DNA of 20,002 bases from a virus. Numbering within the stretch: position 1 is the stretch's first letter; each line of letters opens with the position of its first letter. Shown here piece after piece: positions 15,601 to 20,002 of this stretch. Position numbers and translations under genes: made by a program. Location of the stretch: the IMG/VR virus record IMGVR_UViG_3300040801_000841, positions 1 to 20,002 of that record; one strand, given 5' to 3'. The notes beneath the pieces were generated by a model. That model was not told where the DNA came from, did not search any database, and worked only from the letters and a program-made list of their open reading frames with translations.

Positions 15601-17300
15601 CCACCGACGATGTGGGTGTGGTGGAAGTCACCTGGGAGGATGATCAAGGACATAGCGGCACGGCCAGTGGGACCAGTTCTTGGATGATCGCCGATGCCGA
15701 GCTGGTGGTGGGCACAACCGTTTTTACGATCACCGCAGAAGACGCAGCAGAAAACACAGGCGAGGCCGAGCTTACGGTGACGCGGGTTTCAGCCACGGCC
15801 TCCCGGTTGCCAAAAATCTATGACGGCGACAAGGTGACGGCTGCGATGACCTATTCATCGTCTGAGCCTGGTGGTGAAATCAAGTGGATTCAGTACGCAT
15901 ATAAAATTCAGGACATTATAGACAGAGTTATCGTATGGTCGCCGGATAATATGTCGGGGTATGTTGGCTTGTCCGAAGATGGGATAATATGGAATTATTA
16001 TGGTGGTGTGGATGCCAGCGAGGCGCTGGATGATGATGGACGGATGGTGGATTACGGAACCGAGACACCTTATGGCGTGTTGATGGTCGGTGGGGGCGCA
16101 TATAATTTGCCGCTGCCGCAAGCCCGGACAGCTCGGTATGGGCGGTTTTATTTTCACGTTCCGGAAAGCGAGACGCGAACGATCAACGAACTGCGGATCG
16201 TGCGCGAGGTGGTGGCCGAGCAGATGTACGCCGAAAACCTTGGGGCGATCAGCGCGGACATCACCGGGGTCAGCGCCGGGACGATGCAGAGCCAAAACCT
16301 GGATGGCGACACCGGCACCCTGATTGACCTGAACAACGCCAACGCCATCTTTGGCGGCACAGAATCAAAAAAGATCGAGCTGGACGGCGAGGACGGCATC
16401 GCCTACGTCCGCGAGGGCGGCAAGCTGGTGGTGGGTGATAACAATATCACCCTTGATTCTACCAACACCGGCGGATCACAGGGCAGGATCGAAGTTGCCC
16501 CGGACGGAGGCAAAACCGGTCAAGACTACGTTTTGATCGAGTCCGGCAACGTCACACAAATGTATTATAGTGCTGGCGCCCACAGGCCCTATGGGACGCT
16601 GAATCGGATTGAAGTGGGTGTGGGCACACATGGGGAAACGATCACCATCCCAGGATATTGGCGTGAGCAACCGCGTGTGGTGATTATGCCGGAGAGTATC
16701 GCGGTCTATAACGCCAGCTACTCAGCTCAAAATCAGAAGCTGATTTGCCGCCCCACCAATCTCCAACTTGTGGCCGGCACCACAGATCGCTACCAGTTTA
16801 CCGGATTCATGGCATTGGAGATCAGCTCGGCCTCTGTGGTTGGTGACGGCACCATGACCGGATTTGTCTACACGCCGACCAGCAGAAACGATTTTCCGGC
16901 CGTCACGGTGACATGCAGCAGTGTGGAGGCTGGGTGCCAACGGGTTGTAATCACCTATAGCCATAACTGTTGTTACGGTGAGCCGCAGCAAATGTATTCG
17001 ATCTCAAGGACGGTGAATTTCGATGTTTATTATTCGGCAGCCTGGCATACGATTAAAAGCGAATACTGGCGACGATATACCACATACGCCGACCGAATTT
17101 ATTCAACAGCCGATACCGGGTGGGTGGGGGCCAACATCACCAGCTACCGGCTGACCATGAGCGGCACCAACGCCTATGAAATCGCGGGTGGGGGTGATCA
17201 GAAAAGCCAGAGCCTGGAGCCGGTCAGCAGGACGGAATATTTGAGCAGTACCACGCAGCAGGTAACGGGCCAATACACCTGGATGGCGTCGGGGAGATAG
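12657..17300 (+). CDS. Tail spike/fibre: beta-helix, Ig-like repeats and hub-type C-terminus
   Basis: 1547 residues, starting 4 nt after the hub with GGAGG at 12640-12644. Residues 1-about 450 are a right-handed parallel beta-helix of the pectate-lyase-like type: YYIDPDDGTSGGAGTFADP opening, many Asn-ladder coils such as ITIENIEVYRSG and VTVEDCEVYHHN. Such domains often bind or cut surface polysaccharides; no catalytic triad can be assigned. Then follow a beta-domain (about 500-676), an Ig-like domain (about 682-772), a second beta-domain (about 778-952), a second Ig-like domain (about 955-1043), a discoidin-like region (about 1050-1180), and a segment AENLGAISADITGVSAGTMQ (1192-1211) normally found at the end of hub proteins. 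The last 300 residues are unassigned beta-rich sequence. Likely receptor-binding protein. Confidence 0.75.
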   Translation: MTNYYIDPDDGTSGGAGTFADPLDSWANLPSMSESDCVYFLCGTTFTAPDRLRIQWSGTEANPAVIGAYYSDGGSPAAAVHGVNGDGRPIISGSNYTIPANDSYQGLIHISGEYGYITIENIEVYRSGDVGVYLTGNYTADSPHNITISNVYINGSWGSGIYCNKVAYAYVTVEDCEVYHHNHRVPTVGGNWGAGISFVNSPYANATVRRNYVHEGYGEGISSTRVVQLSVADHCGHVTVEDNLIWNNRRVSIYFNSTEYNIARRNIAIGAGPSVVISAGTEEGRGWNASGITVNSEVRTTPLSNVVNYNTVYNNIVVGHATGFTFGSAYTENASSTGNKFYNNTAIANLRNYSISSEIGSNTLSGIEFKNNISLCPSDSTSVDVRDNYTWIATKSGLVIDYNSWHSQPSNWAGDNDVQTDGNWTQIAGFQSLTAPIDIDVLQPLEICSAVGAATPLGSPYNLKIADTSTYDVGPPLAIDVDTVENDTDLGAIPFQGTTSTGYEYVGYYTSSGEPTSNPSIETYLADDRTYLRKWTATEDGTARSVRFYVADTWDSNATWVVAYKDAVGAGNLSILGYAAIEDPSVTDDWTAAYTISAPPGGDLGFSSGDDLYFGFAVDPVGAETCETARENTGTNALHYITTSLASGVLLEIDVGDVNVSAVSFELPFVLEYSVGGAVSDTTDPTVAIITPADDPYTATGLHNVTVAGVASDVSGISLVEWETTHGGAGTALGTTEWTALDVPISSGATTITITATDAAGNDDDDTIVVNFAGPTGGVLLGYDDEDSSGIPTTTPDYISITDAPRHYFRVPETTTEAGMISGVYFYAGATWDPLAAWVAVYQYHSSSVYELLGYAEIGEVAYEAWNFVPITTPAAGKSLIFESGTVLVPSLVLSCDENNQVYYGRDYPAAENTLFASTAIGSVPTSAFLTAGLSTSLFDRAITICYVPTSLDVTDPVVTITSHTSPYSAGTAPTITIAGTATDDVGVVEVTWEDDQGHSGTASGTSSWMIADAELVVGTTVFTITAEDAAENTGEAELTVTRVSATASRLPKIYDGDKVTAAMTYSSSEPGGEIKWIQYAYKIQDIIDRVIVWSPDNMSGYVGLSEDGIIWNYYGGVDASEALDDDGRMVDYGTETPYGVLMVGGGAYNLPLPQARTARYGRFYFHVPESETRTINELRIVREVVAEQMYAENLGAISADITGVSAGTMQSQNLDGDTGTLIDLNNANAIFGGTESKKIELDGEDGIAYVREGGKLVVGDNNITLDSTNTGGSQGRIEVAPDGGKTGQDYVLIESGNVTQMYYSAGAHRPYGTLNRIEVGVGTHGETITIPGYWREQPRVVIMPESIAVYNASYSAQNQKLICRPTNLQLVAGTTDRYQFTGFMALEISSASVVGDGTMTGFVYTPTSRNDFPAVTVTCSSVEAGCQRVVITYSHNCCYGEPQQMYSISRTVNFDVYYSAAWHTIKSEYWRRYTTYADRIYSTADTGWVGANITSYRLTMSGTNAYEIAGGGDQKSQSLEPVSRTEYLSSTTQQVTGQYTWMASGR
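14154..15785 (+). repeat. Two copies of a beta-domain/Ig-like pair in the spike
   Basis: Copy 1 spans residues about 500-772, copy 2 about 778-1043. Both beta-domains share the course 'G-Y-(Y/D)...YFRV or YLRKW...SVRFYVADTWD / GVYFYAGATWDP...AAWVAVY / WVVAYKD...LLGYAEI / ILGYAAI'. Both Ig-like parts start T-D-P-(T/V)-V and carry VEW/VTW and a TI(T)ITA-x-DAA-x-N motif. The copies are diverged, so the duplication is old or the modules were acquired separately. Confidence 0.7.
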
Positions 17301-17301
17301 C

Positions 17302-17649
17302 ATGAGCAGTACGGCGAGAATATATGATGCCTTGCAAGCCGGGGACGACGACGCGGCGGTAAACGAGATCATCGCCACGATGCTGTCAACTGCCCGGCAG
17401 TCCGCCTCAGACCATGATGTGATGACCTGGCGGCGGGATAATTACCAGGATTTGAGGCGCTGGGCCGGACCGCAGGTAACGGATTACATCGCAGCCCAAG
17501 CGCGGGTGGCGGCCGGGGGCGCGCTGGCACTTGAGGGGCAGCTGGCCCTTGACGGTCTTTACCGGCAACAACTGGCGGCGGATTTGAGGTTTCCACCAAA
17601 CCCTTTTGTCCCGGACCCGCCGGACCCTCCGGTGATACCTCCGGAATGA
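17302..17649 (+). CDS. Small protein of unknown function with proline-rich tail
   Basis: 115 residues. The ATG lies 1 nt after the spike stop, with GGGGA at 17291-17295 as ribosome site. Residues 1-95 are predicted helical and Ala/Gln/Arg-rich (STARIYDALQAGDD, EIIATMLSTARQ, DVMTWRRDNYQDLRRW). The end is a proline-rich stretch with three P-D-P/P-x-P steps, closing VIPPE. No known family is recognised. Its place directly after the receptor-binding protein, and tight coupling, would suit a fibre chaperone, a virion accessory protein or part of a lysis/assembly set, but nothing in the sequence decides between these. Confidence 0.6.
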   Translation: MSSTARIYDALQAGDDDAAVNEIIATMLSTARQSASDHDVMTWRRDNYQDLRRWAGPQVTDYIAAQARVAAGGALALEGQLALDGLYRQQLAADLRFPPNPFVPDPPDPPVIPPE

Positions 17650-17659
17650 GGAGATAATA

Positions 17660-17971
17660 ATGGGATCAGCAAAACGGGCAAGCATCGCGGCAGACGTAGA
17701 TTTCCAGGCGCGGGTGGAAATGGTGCTTTACTACAACGCCGCCGATATTCTTTCGGCCGAAGAAGGCACCTATGGGGACAACGCTATAGCCACAGCGAAA
17801 AAAGTAGTGAACGGACTTATCCCTATTGCCAATTTTTGCAAGCTGCTTGTGATGGAGGATACTTTTGGGCCACTTGTTGATGCTGCTGCGAATGTGGATG
17901 CACTGACAGATGGGCAAATCAATACCGCTGTGCCGATTATGATAGTGGTATTAAACAAGGCGGCGATATGA
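17660..17971 (+). CDS. Small conserved-looking phage protein of unknown function
   Basis: 103 residues with a good ribosome site (GAGGAG, 17648-17653) six bases before the ATG. The start MGSAKRASIAADVDFQARVEM and a later D-x-x-I-N-x-A-V pattern resemble a group of small tail-region phage proteins that begin by '(D/N)-x-x-F-x-x-R-V' and end with a small-residue helix. The middle (DILSAEEGTYGDNAIATAKKVV) is helical. No enzymatic motif, signal peptide or membrane segment is evident. Likely a virion or accessory protein, but the role is unknown. Confidence 0.6.
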   Translation: MGSAKRASIAADVDFQARVEMVLYYNAADILSAEEGTYGDNAIATAKKVVNGLIPIANFCKLLVMEDTFGPLVDAAANVDALTDGQINTAVPIMIVVLNKAAI

Positions 17972-18054
17972 ACCCGCTTTGTGATTTCAAGCGGTTCTGT
18001 GAGTACGTTGCGGCGATGTTTGCCATGCGCCTTTATTATGAGGGGTTGGAATAA
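17968..18054 (+). CDS. 28-residue ORF coupled to both neighbours
   Basis: The ORF reads MNPLCDFKRFCEYVAAMFAM then RLYYEGLE and stop. Its ATG overlaps the preceding stop (ATGA, 17968-17971) and its stop overlaps the next ATG by one base (TAATG, 18052-18056). This double coupling is what real genes in the operon show, and no alternative ORF explains these 83 bases. The peptide has two cysteines and an amphipathic aromatic helix. It could be a genuine small protein or simply a leader that carries ribosomes to the next gene. No function can be proposed. Confidence 0.45.
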   Translation: MNPLCDFKRFCEYVAAMFAMRLYYEGLE

Positions 18055-19274
18055 TGGCTGTTCATATCAGGAGTGAAGGCGGAACTATAATCACATCTGA
18101 GGACGGAACTCCCATCCATAGTGAGGGTGAGGTTACGATCCAGCTTACCGCCTCAATCGCAGCCACATCAAGTACACCGGATATTGGCAGTGGGATTGAT
18201 CGCTACCTAACTGCCAATATCGCCGGGGTTTCTGCAACCCCCGATATTACCGTTTCCGAAAACACAATTTCCTTTGTTGCCTCTATTACGGGGACATCGC
18301 TTACTCCGCAAATCCATTACGTTCTTGCCCGTCATTTGGTTGCGGATATTGTAGCTGAATCAGAAACTCCAAATATTCCACCTTGGCGGAGTTCTGCAAC
18401 GAGACCGCACCCGTTTATCAAGTCCGAGGGTGGCACTACCATTACTTCCGAGAGTGGCACCAGGATAAGAAACGAAGGGGCGGCGATTGGATTCCAGGCT
18501 TCAATCTCTGGCACATCTTCAACGCCTGATATTGCATATGGATACCATTTATATTTAACCTCCAATATTTCCGGCATATCTTCAACGCCTGATATTTCTG
18601 CCTCTATGGCAGCGGACATGGAACTCATCGCCAATATTGGTGGGGTATCGTCAACTCCTGACATTGATCTTGGGAGCATGGGGCGATATTTCTCCGCTAA
18701 TATTCGTGGGGAATCGTCCACGCCAGATATTACGGCGACGATTGTTGGGCAAGCAATTCATTTTACGGCTTCTGTTTCTGGAACATCATCGACTCCTGAT
18801 ATTACCCCGGCACTCAAGCGGTATTTGATTGGAAATATCACTGCAAACTCTGAAACACCAGCCGCAGACGCTACGGTACAACGTAATCTGTTGGCTTCAA
18901 TTCTTGGAGAGTCGGTTACTCCGACCGCTGATTTTGGTGGGTTTAAACGCTATTTCACTGCGGCCATTTCTGGGGAATCTTTTACCCCGGATATTGCGGT
19001 ATCGCTTGCCGGGTTTGTATTTTTCACCGCTTCAATTTCCGGTACATCTTCAACCCCGGATATTGCGGCGGTAAACCAGCGGAAACTTATTGCCCGCATT
19101 GTAAACAATTCTGCAACCCCAGACGTTGACTATATTCTACATCGGTATTTAATAGCATCTATATTAGCGGAGTCCACCACCCCATCGGTGGCGGCGTTGA
19201 TTTCGGGTCTTGGGATCATTATAGACCCGACCATCGAATCATTAACAGTTACAAGAACAATCTCAAGCATTTAA
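18054..19274 (+). CDS. Repeat protein with about fifteen S-x-T-P-D-I units
   Basis: 406 residues, coupled to the 28-codon ORF by TAATG, with GAGGGG at 18040-18045 upstream. It consists of a Ser/Glu/Gly header (residues 5-28), four repeats, a second header (122-144), and eleven further repeats. Each unit is about 22 residues of the form '(L/F)-x-A-(S/N/D)-I-x-x-x-S-x-T-P-D-I' plus a short variable linker. Each unit could form one or two beta strands, so the whole may be a beta-solenoid or extended fibre. It lacks a signal peptide, enzymatic motif or coiled coil. Its place among fibre genes suggests a virion appendage or adhesin-like part. I do not recognise a named family; the role is inferred. 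Confidence 0.75.
   Translation: MAVHIRSEGGTIITSEDGTPIHSEGEVTIQLTASIAATSSTPDIGSGIDRYLTANIAGVSATPDITVSENTISFVASITGTSLTPQIHYVLARHLVADIVAESETPNIPPWRSSATRPHPFIKSEGGTTITSESGTRIRNEGAAIGFQASISGTSSTPDIAYGYHLYLTSNISGISSTPDISASMAADMELIANIGGVSSTPDIDLGSMGRYFSANIRGESSTPDITATIVGQAIHFTASVSGTSSTPDITPALKRYLIGNITANSETPAADATVQRNLLASILGESVTPTADFGGFKRYFTAAISGESFTPDIAVSLAGFVFFTASISGTSSTPDIAAVNQRKLIARIVNNSATPDVDYILHRYLIASILAESTTPSVAALISGLGIIIDPTIESLTVTRTISSI
18066..18134 (+). repeat. First SEGG header block of the repeat protein
   Basis: Residues 5-27. It is itself three 8-residue steps: IRSEGGTI, ITSEDGTP, IHSEGEVT. A related block occurs at 18417-18485. Similar E-D/G-G-x steps occur as short beta-roll caps in other phage tail-region proteins, which is a recollection and not something shown here. 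Confidence 0.65.
18138..19202 (+). repeat. Array of about 15 protein-level repeats, period about 66 nt
   Basis: The conserved T-P dipeptide falls at residues 41, 62, 84, 106, 157, 179, 201, 223, 247, 269, 290, 311, 335, 355 and 376. Spacings are 20-24 residues except for the 51-residue step that holds the second header. The units differ in codons (TCAACGCCTGAT, TCGACTCCTGAT, TCAACCCCGGAT for S-T-P-D), so selection acts on the protein rather than the DNA. Confidence 0.8.
18417..18485 (+). repeat. Second SEGG header block of the repeat protein
   Basis: Residues 122-144, again three 8-residue steps: IKSEGGTT, ITSESGTR, IRNEGAAI. It sits between repeats 4 and 5, so the gene looks like a fusion or duplication of two header-plus-repeat units. 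Confidence 0.65.
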
Positions 19275-19286
19275 GGGAGACACGAC

Positions 19287-20002
19287 ATGGGATCATTGAC
19301 CAATCACGCAGAAGACGAATTGTTGGATCATGTTTTCAACGCCGCCTATTCCCCTGTTGCAACGGTCTATTTGGCTCTTTCAACAGCGGACATCGGTGAG
19401 GCGGGGAGTGGGCTTTCTGAGCCTCTAACGGCGAATGGATACGCCCGTAAGGCAATCACCTTCGCCGCCGCCGCAAGTCGCAAGGTGACGCAAACAGGCG
19501 CCGTTACGTTCGACACAGCGACGGACTCATGGGGCACAATTACCCATTGGGGAATTTACGATTCAGGAACCAGAGCGGCGGGCAACTGCTTGGCCTACGG
19601 GGCCTTCACTTCCAGCTTTGCTCCGGTTTCCGGCAATGCCCCAACTATTGCGGACGGCACCATTTATGTTCAGATCAACGCCACTTCCACTGGCGCTGGG
19701 TTCACTGATTATGCCGTCCATAACTTGCTCAATCTGATGTTCCGCAATGTGGCCTTTTCCAAGCCCTCAACCTATGTTGCGCTTTGCACCGCAACAGTTG
19801 CTGATGCGGCCACCAGTATCACCGAGGAGGCCGGGACCGGATACGCTCGGAAGCAGGTCAACATCAATGGCGGGTCTTCTCCTACTTGGGATCTCTCATC
19901 TGGTGGGGTGGTGGACAATACTCACGAGATTGTGCTTGATCCGGCTACCGCAAACGACTGGACAGAAGTCGTGGCAATGGCGATTGTGGACGCAGCTTCA
20001 AG
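19287..20002 (+). CDS. Tail fibre/virion protein with tandem duplicated domain, 3' end missing
   Basis: 238 residues are visible from the ATG at 19287 (ribosome site AAGGGAGA, 19273-19280), and the frame stays open to the right edge. The N-terminus MGSLTNHAEDELLDHVFNAA followed by VATVYLALSTAD and NGYARKAITFAAAASR is typical of a widespread phage virion/fibre domain. A second copy begins at about residue 139 (TDYAVHNLLNLMFRN, STYVALCTAT, GTGYARKQVNI). The first copy also has ITHWGIYDSG, matched by VVAMAIVDA in the second. Likely an appendage or receptor-binding element; no catalytic motif is seen. The full length is unknown. Confidence 0.72.
   Translation, partial: MGSLTNHAEDELLDHVFNAAYSPVATVYLALSTADIGEAGSGLSEPLTANGYARKAITFAAAASRKVTQTGAVTFDTATDSWGTITHWGIYDSGTRAAGNCLAYGAFTSSFAPVSGNAPTIADGTIYVQINATSTGAGFTDYAVHNLLNLMFRNVAFSKPSTYVALCTATVADAATSITEEAGTGYARKQVNINGGSSPTWDLSSGGVVDNTHEIVLDPATANDWTEVVAMAIVDAAS
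19296..20002 (+). repeat. Tandem duplication of the fibre domain
   Basis: Copy 1 covers residues about 4-133 and copy 2 about 139 onward, offset by 138 residues. Matching landmarks: NHAEDELLDHVF / DYAVHNLLNLMF, VYLALSTAD / YVALCTATV, GYARKAITF / GYARKQVNI. Copy 2 reaches the window edge. Confidence 0.65.

Noticed and set aside
15855-16295. Minus-strand open frame of 146 codons opposite the spike
   Set aside because: His/Pro/Arg-rich shadow of a GC-rich gene; no recognisable domain.
17605-17650. CCGGA-rich stretch as a terminator or attachment site
   Set aside because: It codes for a proline-rich tail; the CCGG copies are direct repeats with no stable stem followed by T residues.
18138-19202. 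Regular repeats as a CRISPR array
   Set aside because: The period is about 66 nt but the DNA of the repeats is not conserved, the frame is continuously coding, and there are no palindromic repeats or spacers.

Overview
The window looks like part of a tailed-phage (siphovirus) genome, either free phage or prophage. Every gene lies on the + strand. Genes are tightly packed, with start/stop overlaps of 1-20 bases, and no gap is long enough to hold a promoter island, tRNA or terminator. The order (head-tail connector, head closure, gp10-like neck protein, tail terminator, tail tube, frameshifted tail chaperone pair, tape measure, three minor tail proteins, central hub, tail spike and fibres) is the lambda-type long non-contractile tail module. 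The gpM/gpL/gpK-like trio upstream of a TipJ/gpJ-type hub points to a Gram-negative host. Nothing here identifies the species.

Region 1 (1-3136) is a cassette of carbohydrate/surface-modification enzymes: a left-edge partial hexapeptide (left-handed beta-helix) acyltransferase, a GT-A-type glycosyltransferase, a second hexapeptide acyltransferase, a SAM-dependent methyltransferase and a P-loop sulfotransferase. The genes overlap each other, and the last one overlaps the first neck gene, so the cassette lies inside the structural operon.

Region 2 (3126-5112) holds the neck and tail-tube genes. Region 3 (5140-8050) holds the tail assembly chaperones and the tape measure. The two chaperone reading frames are joined by a textbook -1 frameshift signal: an A AAA AAC heptamer at 5505-5511, a stop codon directly after it, and a perfect 9-bp stem starting 9 nt further on.

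Region 4 (8052-12652) codes for the tail tip: three minor proteins (the third an NlpC/P60-like cysteine peptidase) and a large hub with C-terminal fibronectin-III-like domains. Region 5 (12657-17300) is one 1547-residue receptor-binding protein: a right-handed beta-helix, two copies of a beta-domain/Ig-like pair, and then a segment normally found at the end of hub proteins.

Region 6 (17302-20002) holds small genes of unknown role, a 28-codon ORF, a 406-residue protein made of about fifteen 22-residue repeats ending in S-x-T-P-D-I, and a fibre-like protein with a tandemly duplicated domain that runs off the right edge.

Base composition changes along the window. The left part to about 9.3 kb is AT-rich. 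The hub and spike C-terminus are GC-rich, consistent with mosaic acquisition of the host-contact genes. The most unusual items are the sugar-modification cassette inside the virion operon, the hub-type C-terminus carried by the spike, and the TPDI repeat protein.
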